The notes below the pieces were generated by a model. The model worked only from the letters and a program-made list of their open reading frames with translations, was not told where the DNA came from and made no database searches. The position numbers and the translations under genes are program-made. From the NCBI RefSeq assembly GCF_016920785.2, contig NW_024609835.1, positions 81,626,243-81,690,242 of the forward strand: 64,000 bases of DNA, in the 5' to 3' direction. Positions 42,721-54,234 of this stretch are shown here, one piece after another. Position 1 is the first letter of the stretch, and each line of letters begins with the position of its first letter. The DNA is from Ixodes scapularis (lineage: Eukaryota; Arthropoda; Arachnida; Ixodida; Ixodidae).

Positions 42721-44097
42721 AGGAGTCTGCTTGTTTTTCTTTTTGTGGTTATTTTTTTGCGATTTCTTTTACGTGGGGAAACAACTAAAGCGTGCTTTAT
42801 AGCCTATATGTTATAAATTTCACGAAATAAGTCTAAGTTGTATTTCATGAAAGTAGGAAAAAAATGGTTGCATGGCCCTCTTGAGACTCTACTTTAAAAA
42901 AAAAAGAGAGCGACCAGTAAAGTTGATTATAACTTTACGCATATAAGTTAGCGCTTTTACCATTGCCAAATATAAACGCTTTGCAGCAGCTGTGCGCGGG
43001 CGCCGCCATAACCGAACTTCAGTTTTTGTTCCCTCTTATAACACCATTATCACGGCAGCGCAGGTTATTGCCATTTTAGATTCTACTGTGTCCTTCTCCC
43101 CAGCATTGGCCTTTGCGGAGGCTTCTCAAAGCCCGTTTCAGTGGATTGGCACCTGGGCAAGGAAAGAGAAAGTCAGCAATGGCGGCTGTAATCTGGCGCG
43201 TGTCACGAGCCAGGCATGCGCCCGCAGTCTCTGGCGCGTGTGCAAAGCATTAGGAGCCAGGCATGCGCCCGCACGGAACTGTGTAATATGCTTTTTTTTA
43301 ATGCATCAAGTGAGATATTTATATGCGTCATCAACACGAGCAGTGTGTGAAGCAATTTATCATCTGTCATTAGAATTGCTGTGACGGTGAATGATAAACT
43401 TTGTCAAAGCTCACTTTCAAAACGCGCTCAACTGTAACGCGTGTACAGCAATGGAAGCTCACAATCTGGCGCAACGGCCAACCCCACATTTGTGTTCTAG
43501 AAGGAAGCACGTGCGATTACAAGGTTAGCAAATATATTGTTAGAAATGTAAAAACGACGACGAGGCAGTGTCACGCACGACCACCTAGCGCCAGGCCCCA
43601 CGAGCTAACCCGGCCCCTATAAATCCTCTGTGTGTTCCATCATTTTGACTTGTCTATAGACCTTTCCAAAAAACTGCCCCTAGCCGGTTCCATTTTCAGT
43701 GTGTATGGCGCATGATTTGCTCACTTTCCGAAGCAGCGAACATGCGGGTGCTGGGCTGAGGAGATCGCACACTGGGCTGAGGACTTATAAATAACACCTT
43801 TTCACCAAGGCAGCAGCCATCTTGAATGTCGTAACTTCTGGTATGCGCTAAAACATCGTTTTGATCTTTTCACGCCGCTGGAAAGTGTTCACAAAAAATA
43901 CGCGATTGTCACACGTTCTTGTTCTGCCTTACTTATATTTTCTCGCATATAAAATATTTCTTTATTTTCTCGTCCCGCATAGCAGATATAGAACCCACGT
44001 GACTGAGAACGTAGAATATCGAAAAACGTCTATACATAGCTAGAGTGTACTACAAGGGACGAATAATGCCATCGGAAGATTATTTTGGTATCTCCGC
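42721..44097. other. Mixed non-coding stretch
   Basis: It holds a tandem duplication (43193-43274), a TATAAA at about 43617 after a GC-rich patch, and AAGATGGCTGC in reverse complement near 43805-43818. No gene is identified. Confidence 0.4.
43193..43274 (+). repeat. Two-copy tandem repeat
   Basis: CTGGCGCGTGT followed by GAGCCAGGCATGCGCCCGCA occurs twice in succession (about 43193-43226 and 43231-43274), the second with an 8-10-nt insertion. Confidence 0.8.
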
Positions 44098-45215
44098 ATG
44101 TGAAAAACATAAAAAGGCTAATTCAAGCCACTTCGTTCTGCCCTCTCGGGCGATACGAGCGAAGTGGTTCAAATTAGCTGTTTTTTTTTATGAAAAACGC
44201 GTTGCGTTCCAACGCTAAGCTCGACCGACACATTGGTCAAGGTCACAGAAACAATATAACGGCCTATATTTTTCAGACAACCTAGACGTCGTGCGTCACG
44301 TCAATACAGAATGTCACCGCGACCTGACTTGTTGTCACAACGCTATGCTACATCCCGACGACGCCTTGACATCAACGTCGTCATCGACGTTTTCAAGGTG
44401 CGTTACACGTCATCAAGACTGCGTCCTGACGTCATATTTTGTTGACAACGACGTTGATGTCAACGTTGGCGTTGACGACGACGACGACGACGTCACGCGA
44501 CGTGAACATGATGTCATCCTTTTCAATGCGACGTCATAAAGACGCTTGATGTCAGGTCGGTGACGTCGTTGTCGACATGGCGCAACTCGACGTCACGGCG
44601 ACGTTCCAACGTCATCGTCATCGACGTCATCGTCGACGACGACGACGTTACACGACGTCAAGATTTCATCGTGACGGCGCGTCGACGTTGATGTTGGCGA
44701 AAGTGACGAAGTTACACGCCGTCAAGGTTTCGTCGTGTTGTCGTCGTCGTTGTGACGTTGACGTTGATGACGACGTCAAATCAACGTTAATGTGGCATCA
44801 TAGCGATGCTTTACATTGCATGGGGCGTCAACGTCAACGTCCACATCGACGACCACGTCCACGTCGTCCTTGACTCGGCGCGACATCATGACCACGTTAC
44901 AACGGCGACTGGATTTCGCGAAACGCGGCGTCGTCCTCGACGGGACGCGATACCACGACGGCCTTACGGTAGCATCTTTGCGTCGCGTAACGTCGTAGTC
45001 GACGATGACGTCGTGGCGTCGTCGTAACGTCGCGTCGTCGTGACGTGGTGTGTTGACGTTACCTTTGAAGTCAAAATCATGAAAAAAATACAATATAGCT
45101 CCAAAGGGGCCATATTGCGCATATGACCTTGACCTGTGTCTTCTCTCGCTTCGATCGCAGCGAAGGTGGCGCTGCGATCGAAGTGGCTTGGTTCTAGCTG
45201 ATCGCTTTCCACATT
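44098..45215. mobile_element. Foldback element with GACGTC-saturated core
   Basis: Both ends share, in inverse orientation, ATGTGRAAA, then CAAGCCACTTCG, then GGTCAAGGTCA (left 44236-44247, right near 45124-45135), so about 150 bp of arm is present on each side. Each arm holds its own stem-loop (44118-44177 and 45149-45183). The core at about 44285-45060 is almost wholly built of CGTC/GACG/ACGT words, including CGACGACGACGACGACGTC near 44476 and a perfect CRE-like TGACGTCA at 44427-44434. Many frames are open by composition; none is accepted as a gene. Target duplication not resolved. Confidence 0.6.
45149..45183. repeat. Perfect 14-bp stem-loop CTTCGATCGCAGCG
   Basis: Exact inverted 14-bp arms (45149-45162 and 45170-45183) with a 7-nt loop AAGGTGG, in the right arm of the GACGTC element. 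Confidence 0.9.
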
Positions 45216-45362
45216 TTTAGGTGCAACTAAAAGCATGAGCGGAACCCGTAGCTCGCCCCACCCAGTCGTTTCTAGTTTACTCTAACATAGCTTGCAAGTG
45301 TCGCCATTCTGTGTCTGACGGTTGTTTCTACTTACTGGTTTCTTCGAATTACAACTGCTGCC

Positions 45363-45797
45363 GTGTCCCAAGTTCGCTCTCAAACGGATGGTACAAAAAC
45401 GAAACAAGATCTGGGAATTCACCAACCTCTACAGGACGGGATTCAAGATCCACAACCCTCTTCGTCAACACAACCATCAAAAGCTAGACAGGTCCAAACA
45501 CATGTGAAGTCAAGAAACGCCCAAGTCTCCACCTTGGAGTTGAAGAATGAAAACGAATTTCCCAGACTCCCCAGTTTAACTTCAAAGTCTGATGTAGAAA
45601 TCAAAGAAAACAGGCAACCCAGGCAGGAAAAATTAAAGGCACCAGCCAAAGATCAACCGTCTATTACTGGAGACAAGCTTCAAACAATCGTCAATGTCAC
45701 CCGTAGTATCCTTTGTACATGGGAGTCTCCCCTATCCCAAGCACTACTAACTGTGATCGATGCAATACTTCCACTTAGCAAGCTATGGTGTCGTTAG
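45363..45797 (+). pseudogene. I-type LINE ORF1 remnant
   Basis: A 144-codon Gln/Ser/Lys-rich frame (SQVRSQTDGTKTKQ, LELKNENEFPRLPSLTSKS, ending LPLSKLWCR) lies just upstream of the endonuclease and RT of the I-type LINE and on the same strand. The polar composition and the EFPRLP motif are like the linker of gag-like ORF1 proteins in I and jockey elements. No CCHC zinc knuckles are visible, so only part of ORF1 is present. The assignment rests on position and composition. Confidence 0.5.
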
Positions 45798-45806
45798 AGA
45801 AGCTTC

Positions 45807-48800
45807 ATGGTGAAGCCACCGTCCTTCAATAAAACGAGAGAGGTCATCGAAACCGTCTGTCGGACTTTCGTCAATTTGTGCTTAAATATCAATTTCTTGT
45901 TAATGCGATTTCAGAGTCGCGAGTGTCTCACAACACCAGGTTATCAGGATATGAACTGCATCATTCTCACAGAGGAAATGAGATCAGCAGAGTTTTACTC
46001 GGCGATCGGAAGGATCTGAAATTTGTTTAATATAACATCCCCCCACACCCTATAATGAGTATATCGCAGCAACTATTAGAAAAGCACAAGTTTCCTTCAC
46101 GGTTATTGCTGGCTACATACCCCCTCGAGCACCTTTCGACGTTCAAAGGCTCGATACTATTCTACAACAAACCCCATCCCCTCGTATTCTGACGGGCGAT
46201 TTCAACAGTCACCACGCATCATGGGGAAGTAGAAAGAATAACACTCTACACGCATTATTTGAGCTCACTCTAAAACATAATCTTGTAGTACTCAATGACG
46301 GATGTCCGACGTATTTTAGAGGGGCATCTATGAGTAGTCCTTTAGATGTTTCGTTCGCATCTTCAACCCTCTATGGGGAAACAACGTGGTTTGCTGATAT
46401 TGAAACACACGGTAGCGATCATGTTCCTACATACACTACGATTCAAGGATTGTACTGCACGAAGCGGCGTATCCCAATGTGTTATACTGACTGGAATTTC
46501 TTTAAAACTAAGATAGGGTTCGCATGTATCGCGGTAACCGAGCCAAAAGGTCTTGCTGAGGCTATAACCTCTTCAACTTCTCATGCGACAAAAAATGTCA
46601 ACATGACAAAACCTCGTACGGCAGTCGATGGTGAATATGGGCGTCTTCGGGCCCTTCGTCGACGAGCAGAACGCCGGGCAAGGAAGTCTAAAAATGTTGA
46701 GGATGTTCGGGCTTCTAGACGAGCTCAAAAACGTGTTAAACGCCACTTGGACAAACTTTCCAAAAGACGCTGGAGTTCACTTAGTTCAACCTTGACCCGA
46801 GAAAAACACTCTATCGAACATGGCAGATAATGCAAAGCCTACATGCAAGGCCACAGAAAATTCACCCGTTCTGCGTCATCAGTCTGAGTCGCCAAGTATC
46901 AGAAACAGTTGTAGCCGAAGAGTTCTGTATCAAGATCACTTCCTGCTCTTCAAGGCCCCATTAAAAAGTGTATGCAAGGCTATTGATGCATATTTTACCT
47001 TAAAGGAACTTGATATGGCGCTCGAGACATCTAACGTTAGGTCATCCCCAGGCGCGGATGGTAAGAAATTCAGCCTTACGCCACTTGGGGGAGGGGGCGA
47101 GGACCGCACTGCTACAAATATTTAACTCCTCGTAGGAAACGGGTTCTGTAACGAAGGAATGGAAAATCGCTCGGTTTCCACCAATCTTAAAACCTGGAAA
47201 ATCTCCTTTAGACATTAACTCTTATCGTCCGATAGCATTAACAAGTTGCAGGCAAAGTATTGGGGCGAATGCTGCTTACCCGTATGGAATGGGATCTAGA
47301 AAATAGAGATCTATATCCTTCGTTCATGAATGGATTTCGACGCGGAAGAAGCAGCATTGACAACGTTATTGACTTAGTAACTAGCATTGAACAATTGAAA
47401 GTAGTGAATAAAAAAACAACAGCTGTGCTTGTGGACATAACATCGGCATTTGATTGTGTAGAACACAACGCTATTCTTCAAGATATGAAGGCCATTGGAT
47501 TTGGAGGACGTATACAAACGGATAGCCAATTACCTAAAAGAAAGAGAAGTCTACATATCGACACAGGACGGCAACACCGGTCTTCATCATATTACTAGGG
47601 GAGTACCACACGGAAGCGTACTCAGCCCCATGCTTTTTAGCATTTCTCTCATAGGTCTCCTGAAAATTCTACCAAAAACCTTTCACGTGTCTATAAAAGC
47701 GGATGATATGTGCTTCTGAACTTACGGTAGATCTCTGTACATCAACAAAGCAAGAAAATATAAAGTCTTTAACATTACTGCACGGTCATTACACCTCCGA
47801 GGTCTGCACATATCGCCGGACAAGCCAGCAACAATTAAATTCACAAAAAAACAAAAAAACACGGACAAATACTTAATTGAAATAGACGGATAGGAAATTC
47901 CTTATGTCACGGAACATACTTTCCTGGGTGTCACTCTCGATAGGCAGCTGACCTGGAGCCCCCATTTAAAACGTTTCAAAAAGAAACTCTCCTCTTTCAT
48001 CAATATAATCAGGATGATTAGTGGAACCAAATAGGGATGCTCTGTCTCCGCACCCCTTTCCCTTTATAATGCCCTATTTCTCGGACTTCTGCGCTACAGC
48101 CAGCCTGTTAGGCATAACATCTCACGTACTGTTCTAAAAGAACTCGAGAGTATTCAAGCACAAGCTCTTCGCATATGTTTAGGGCTTCCAAAAGGCCCTT
48201 CTAATTTGGGATCTCTTGCGGAAGCACAAGCGGTTTTACCAGCCGTTTTAAGAACGCAAGAAACGTTAAGAGCTCATCTTCGTCACAAATCTCGTACATA
48301 TAAGCATCAGCTCACAAATATTATAACAGTGAGACCCTCATCAGCCTTTTCACAAGTCATCACACTCTTGGAGGATTACATTCCAACTTCTTTTGAAGCT
48401 GAGGCAATTCCAAGCTATCCACCATGTAGGTACTCTCACTTAGAAATCAGAACGAGTATTCTGGAAATCGCTTCGAAGAAAACAATGCCCGCCCCCGTGA
48501 CTACGCAGACAGTACTCGAATACATAAACCGAACTTATGCCTCATTTAGACATGTCTTCACCGACGGGTCTACAATGTCAGCATCATCAACCCTGGGAGC
48601 CTATATTCCGTCTCTGGACGCATGCATACGAGCAAGGTTGAGCCACGTTACGGTCGCCAACAGCGTCGGAACTCGCAGCAATTCGAGCAGCTGTTGCACG
48701 CGTGGAAGCCGAGAGTCCTAGTTTTTGGGCTATCTTTGTGGACTCTAAATCTGCTCTATATACACCCTCTCTACGATGAAGAAATGTAGCCCGAACTTGC

Positions 48801-49430
48801 AACTCGCACATGATACTTTGGAAGCAGCTCGCCAAGCTTCACGCAAAGGGCACCAGTTTATTATACAGTGGATTCCTGGTCACTCTGGTATAACCGGAAA
48901 TGTTATCGCTGACAGAGCCGCTCGAAACGCTCATGAGAGCGCTATTACTGTGTCAATTTTGTTATCTAGGTCAGATGCAAATTACTTGATTAGAGATATT
49001 GGCCAAGAAGTGGCATCTTCTTTTTGGAGAAATCTTCGATATCATTATTCCTATCTTTACAATATCGATCCCAAACTTAAATTTCGGGCACCACGAGGAC
49101 TACCAAAGGCAGCCGAGACGGTCCTGCATCGCTTGAGACTGAATGTGGCATACACCAACAGCTACCTTCGTAAAGTCGGTAGAAATTAGTCGTCTGGATG
49201 TGCTTCGTGCGGAGTCACACATAACATCTAACATGTATTGTGTGAAGGTTAGGACTACAGCCGTGAAAGGGAGCTTATGGAGACACAGACCTGAGGCTAC
49301 AAAATGAACAAGATAGCATTCGTACTCTGGTTGGTAAATGGATTTCTGCTGCTGAGGGGTATAAAGCTACGAAAGCTCTGCTAAAATTTCTAACAACTAC
49401 TCGCTTACGGAAGAAACTAGGGGAGTAGAT
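45807..49430 (+). pseudogene. I-type LINE ORF2: endonuclease, reverse transcriptase, RNase H (decayed)
   Basis: Domains in order, followed through many frame changes: endonuclease with ESRVSQH-like start near 45912, VIAGYIPPRAPFD near 46101, LTGDFNSHHASWGS near 46190, DVSFAS and GSDHVPTYT near 46410; a coiled basic linker (RRRAERRARKSKNVEDVR); reverse transcriptase with SSPGADGKK near 47045, SYRPIALTSC near 47222, GFRRGRSSIDNVIDLV near 47335, VDITSAFDCVEHNAIL near 47433, GVPHGSVLSPMLFSI near 47600 and KADD near 47698; TFLGVTLDRQLTWSPHL near 47920; RNase H with VFTDGSTMSASSTLGAY near 48553 and GHSGITGNVIADRAARNA near 48878; then a CASCG...C finger near 49203. An RNase H domain after RT is characteristic of the I group. 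Stops and shifts make it inactive. Confidence 0.85.
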
Positions 49431-49673
49431 GAACAGCAATGGCCAATGACAATTTGCAGTGAAACATTTTCGTTCGTTTTTTTTTTTTATTAGTCCTTTA
49501 ATACTTTGGTTTTGTGTGTTTTCTCCCTCTATCTTTTTCTGTTTATCTTTCTGTCTTCTATTTTTATGAGTTTCGCTTCCGTTCATTTCACAGTGTAGCA
49601 AACCAGCACCAGGCGCTGGTCCAGATCATTGTTTAATAAACGCCTACCTCTCCAGCTAACTCGTGCTCCCTGC

Positions 49674-49823
49674 TCACACGAGGGAGAAATCTCGGGGATT
49701 TCTCCCCGACACGCGCGCATCACGAGATGAAAACGCGAGGCTTTTGAACATCGCAAAGCTTGACGTTTTCGTCCTGGGATGCGCGTGCCGGGGAGAAATC
49801 CCCGGGATTTCTCCCTCGTGTGA
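49674..49823. mobile_element. Nested-palindrome MITE (TCACACGAGGGAGAAATC)
   Basis: The ends are perfect 18-bp inverted repeats (49674-49691 and 49806-49823) and the arms continue imperfectly for about 60 bp. Each arm is itself palindromic: GGAGAAATC is followed by GATTTCTCC within it. To the right, GAATACCCC is followed by TTAA (49831-49834), the target type of piggyBac-like elements; a matching left TTAA is not adjacent. Confidence 0.75.
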
Positions 49824-49835
49824 ATACCCCTTAAG

Positions 49836-50739
49836 GTAAACGAAGGGGACAAGCTCCAGCTACCTCGTGCTTTTTTACTATGGACATCGAAAGCAATAAG
49901 CTCGAGCTAGACCGTGTTCCTTGCTCATGGACAGTGAAAGCGTCAAGTTCGAGATTGCTCTCGCTCCTTGCTTAGGGAACCGAAGGCTACATGCTAGTTC
50001 ACGCGGCTTGCGCAGAGCATTGACGGCTATAAGAAACCGAAGCCATACCTCGCGCTTTTTACTCAGTATATAGCCAAAGCTATAAGCTCAAATAACCTGT
50101 GCTCATTGCTTTTAATAGGCACCTTGCCGCCGCCGTTTCTTTACACTTGGGAGCAAACACCTGCAATAGACCCTTTTCAAAGGTCCATCAAGCAACATTG
50201 GCGGTAGCCGTTGCTTGGACACGTAGGGTGTGATTGGATCCGAGTCCTCGCCGAACGCTGACGTCAGCACTCGTGTCCAATACATGCTATCCGCGGAGAA
50301 AGCGACGCATAGGAGGGGTCGAGAGCGAGCGGGGACGTCAGAACGCCGAGCTCTGATTTGATTGATTACTGGCTATGCCCACGAGGTAGAGGGGCAGCGA
50401 TAAACTGTATGCCGTTCACCAGGACCCCATCTGGCTGCCGCTCATGTTGTGCAATTTTTACCACACACGTGACCGAACCAAAGCCTAAGGATTTTACGCA
50501 AAACTGAGCCGAGATTTGTATTGCAATCGCTGTAAAAAAACATGATAAACTATTTCTTCAATACTGTTAGCTGCAGAGATCAGTGTCTAGCTCCGATAAA
50601 TCCCCAAAATACAGCACCGCAGCTGACGGCATCTAGCGGAGGCATTGCGAAGCTGCCCAAGTTTTTATCGCGAAAGCACATTTTGGACTCCAAACAAACG
50701 AAACATAACTTATCTCGTCGGTACTGAAATTAAACATCA
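49836..50739. other. Non-coding stretch
   Basis: Moderate GC with repeated words such as GAGCTCTGATTTGATTGATT (50348) that resemble part of the next MITE (GAGCTCTTGTAAGCTGATTG near 50791). No gene recognised. Confidence 0.4.
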
Positions 50740-50951
50740 ATGCGGAGAGGAAGTCGTCTGCTTCTTGCGCAGGGGTTATGTCAGAACGACGAGCTCTTGT
50801 AAGCTGATTGAAATAAATAGTTTGTAGACCCCAAGGCACCTATAGCATTGAGGTATACCCCCTATTTTTTTCAATCGGACAATAAAAACTAGGCGTCGTC
50901 TTGACGTCACTGACACTCCTGTGCAAGAAGCAGACGACTTGCCTTCCGCAT
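50740..50951. mobile_element. Hairpin MITE with perfect 18-bp block AAGTCGTCTGCTTCTTGC
   Basis: ATGCGGAGAGG with AAGTCGTCTGCTTCTTGC (50751-50768) is mirrored at 50923-50951. Further inward GTCAGAACGACG pairs roughly with CGTCGTCTTGACG. About 210 bp overall, no coding capacity. Confidence 0.75.
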
Positions 50952-51002
50952 AAGCAATTATTTGTGCGCGGTATCTTCGTTGAAACCTAGACGTAAAACT
51001 GT

Positions 51003-51060
51003 AAGGTCACGTGTCTAGTGGTCAGAAATGTGCAACATGGCGGCGGCCAACCGGGGGTCA
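51003..51060 (+). promoter_or_regulatory. E-box plus YY1-type start candidate
   Basis: GGTCACGTG at about 51005-51013 is followed by AACATGGCGGCGGCC at 51041-51055. The ATG opens only 16 codons. The pair resembles 74-158 at the window start. Function inferred. Confidence 0.25.
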
Positions 51061-51106
51061 CTTTCAGCTGCCAGTTTATCGCTTTAAGGTCCTCTACCTC
51101 GTTGGG

Positions 51107-51253
51107 TTATACCTAAAGCTAGCTGTCTTTGTCTTCACTGCACTCGTGGAACGCGTTCGAATGCGAAAGCCAAACGCCGGACGCCGGCGTTCCGCGTTCT
51201 GACGCGTTCAACGAGTGGAGTGGAGACGAAGGGTGCTACCTTTAGGTGTACCT
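51107..51253. mobile_element. Hairpin MITE centred on ACGCCGGACGCCGGCGTT
   Basis: Nearly the whole 147 bp folds on itself: ATACCTAAAG at the left against CTTTAGGTGTACCTAT at the right, CACTCGTGGAACGCGTTC against ACGCGTTCAACGAGTG, and ACGCC/GGCGT at the centre. Confidence 0.8.
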
Positions 51254-51524
51254 ATACTAATCATTCCAACCATAGCTCGGCGTTCTGATATCCCCGCGCG
51301 CTCTTGTTTCCTTTTCTTTCACAGTTTCTCGCCGCATAGAGTACGTGATCAAGCAGACAAACAGGTGATGGCGCGGACTTCTGGAAAGGGTGTATTGCAA
51401 GCCTCCCGGCATGCTCCACATGTTTGCACGCATAAAGAACTAGCCGCTGGACGCCACTCTGACATCAAGCATGGCTATGCGAAGTATGACGCAAGCACTT
51501 GTTTCAAGAAACCTTGCTTCAAAG
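51254..51524. other. Non-coding stretch
   Basis: A 125-codon frame crosses this stretch and enters the next repeat element, so it is not accepted as a gene. Confidence 0.4.
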
Positions 51525-52573
51525 CATACATGGGTAAATTACTTTCAAAATGTAGTTTAACTACAATTACAATTACTACTACGCGAAAGTAGTTCATTGC
51601 AATTACAAATTACTTTTTAAAAGTAATGCAATTACTTTACAATTACTTATTTCTGAGAGTTACCCACCTTGGGCCATATAACTGTAAACGAGTTTTATGG
51701 CCGCTGTATAAATGTCACGCATTGTACTTTCCTTTTATGAAATTTGTTAAATGGATTATAGAACTTAATAGTTTGGAGTAATGAACTCCTGCGTTCTTAT
51801 ATTCTCAAAAAAATAAAAATCAATGGCCACAAAATTTACAGGTGCGAGGTGAATCTCCTTAGAGCTCATGCAAATGGTATCCAAGTCAAACCAACAAGAA
51901 ATAAATTTAAAAATAACACAAGGAAACAAAAATGCGACAGTACTGGTATCATAAAACTCACGTAAAAATGGCTAATAAGAGAAACTTGTAAACGACGTCA
52001 AACACTTAAAGAATACGACAACTTACGAAAACATTTCAGCCACGATGATTCGCTGCCTCTCCCTGTCTGTGGACTTGTAACATGCCGGATGTGGGTTACC
52101 GTAGCACGCGAACTGTGGTCGCTTCCACAAAACTAGTGTCACAATATCAGCAACTCTATTGCCAGGGATTCTGGGTTAATTCAGTGCACGGAAACATCCA
52201 AAAAGCTCCTGAAATAAATAATAAATTTAGGATCGTCATATAGATAATCACTAGGATAGCAATGATTGTATCGATGTTATGCGTCTCATAAAAAAGGCCG
52301 ATTTGAATTTAGCATGGCAAGAACAACCTCGAAAAATTCATGATACACTGTAAACGACTTTATTTTCGCGAATTTCGCGAATCGCCTATAGTTCGCGAAA
52401 AATAAGTCCCGCGAGCAATTCCGGTAAACTGTAAACACATTGGAATCTATATAGTGGGACCCCACTGCGTCGCGAAAATTAGAATCCGCAAATTATTCCA
52501 AAACTGCGGCCTCTTGGACGCCTCAATTTCATGATTTATTTGAGCGTGTTTCAGCTGGAAGATATAGACGAGC

Positions 52574-52637
<64 letters not shown>

Positions 52638-53967
52638 TATAACTGTTCAGCATTACTGAAAGTGACAAAGAAGTTGCCTACCTGCAAATGTTCCCGCAAA
52701 TTGGAGGTCGCCTTTCGGTTTGTTGAATTTGTTTTCAGAGACGGTTTGCACCTCACGATTATATTTTTTACATTGCTGCTAATCTGTTTAAAGAATTTTT
52801 CGTAACAAGGCCCCGGCAGCCTTTCCTTTTCCATTGTAGATAAGACTGTTGCAGGTTCTCAATGCAAAGCAGCACTGCGCGCCTCGGGACGGGTCTACAG
52901 TCCAGGACGAGAGGACAACGCGTGGAGGGTCACGATAGAGGTGTAAAAACAAAGTGCAAGCCAAGCCCTCTATAAAAAAAAAAAAAAAAAAAAGAAAGGC
53001 TTCAACGAACAACTTAAACGTAAAAACAAGCTCCCTACAGTTTAAAGCCCCGGTTTGTAAGTTTTGGAATCTCGTCCAATCAGGCTGACAAACGGTTAAA
53101 AGGGTTAAATAGTGCGAACACTAAATAATGAAGATTTATACAAAAAGGTAGACGAGGATTGGGAGAAGGAAGAGCAGTGTAGCAACAACAGTTGGAAGTA
53201 AGGCAGGGTGAGTTGGTGTTAATGAGACATGCTGCTTCTTTGCCTCGATATCAGAGTAGCACGACTTACTGTTAGTGATACCAACATACGAGATAGAGGA
53301 GAAGGACGTGAAAAACGCACAAAGAAAAGAGAATAATTTCATGAACAAAAAAGTCCCCAATCTTGACTGAAATATGTAAGCGAATATGCTAGCGGCGAAG
53401 ACGCGTAAGGAGAACCTCGAACCTCCCCGCCTCGACCGCATGATGTGATCGGAGCCAACCAGCCGTGTTCGACCCCCGATGCCCCCTTGTGGGAATGAGA
53501 AACAAGAAAGACCCCTGGAAACAGGAGCAACAGGAAGCGAATGAGACGAAGTGTTAGATTCAACTACGATAGAAACAAAAACGGACGCGAATGTAGCCAT
53601 CATTTATCAAATTATTTCTCAAAATCTTCATTAAATCGTTTTAAAGTCTATAAAATCCTTAATTACGTTCTATCCCAGCCTCTTCTTCCCATCCCTCCTT
53701 TTGAGCAGGTTGGGAGACACTCTCTCCCCTGTCGCTTTGGCTGTGCTGTCGTCTCCGTGGCCAGGGGGAAAAGCGCCGCCGCCGCAAAATCTTGCAAAAG
53801 TAATTGTAATTGTGCCTGAAATTTAGCAATTACTTACGCTAGAAAGTAATTAAATTACAATTACAATTCCTTTTAGCCAAAAGTAATTATTAAAATTACA
53901 AATTACCAGGAAATGTAATTAAATTACAGTAATTTAATTACTGCAATTGAATTACTACCCAAGTATG
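51525..53967. mobile_element. 2.4-kb element with AATTAC-rich arms and 8-bp target duplication
   Basis: Both ends read CATACWTGGGTA inward (51525-51536; reverse complement at 53956-53967) and are flanked by CTTCAAAG on both sides (51517-51524 and 53968-53975), an 8-bp target duplication (9 bp if the G is counted on one frame of alignment). The arms (51525-51660 and 53800-53967) are dense in AATTAC/GTAATT words. The 2.1-kb interior has no transposase; it holds an ATT microsatellite and TTCGCGAATTTCGCGAA-type palindromes near 52366-52386. An 8-bp duplication fits hAT- or P-like elements; the CA...TG ends lean to the latter, but this is inference. Confidence 0.7.
52573..52637. repeat. (ATT)n microsatellite
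   Basis: About 21 pure ATT units within the element at 51525-53967. Confidence 0.9.
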
Positions 53968-53975
53968 CTTCAAAG

Positions 53976-54234
53976 TCGCGGTTGTCTGCCCGCATGTAGC
54001 CGTCGCACCCCTAAAAGCCTAAAGGCGTTCCCGCATACGGTTTCTGAGATAGCCGGCGTACAAAGCCTCAGTGCATAATGTTCCACTGCAGTTTTAACAG
54101 GATTTTTACATAAAACAAGAGGTAAAGATAAGTTGGCGCCATCATTATTTTCGGTGCAGAGCTCGAATCCAATGTACTCCTTGCACCTGAGCTTGGACTG
54201 TAGGGGGTACAGGAGCTATTCACGCCATATTTGA
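53976..54234. other. Short non-coding stretch
   Basis: Nothing recognised. Confidence 0.4.

Noticed and set aside
44285..45093. Several 60-105 codon His/Arg/Asp-rich frames
   Set aside because: All frames on both strands are open because of the CGTC/GACG composition. No frame is favoured.
53136..53603. 155-codon minus-strand frame with hydrophobic C-terminus
   Set aside because: It lies inside the non-autonomous element 51525-53967, overlaps a second open frame and has no recognisable domain.
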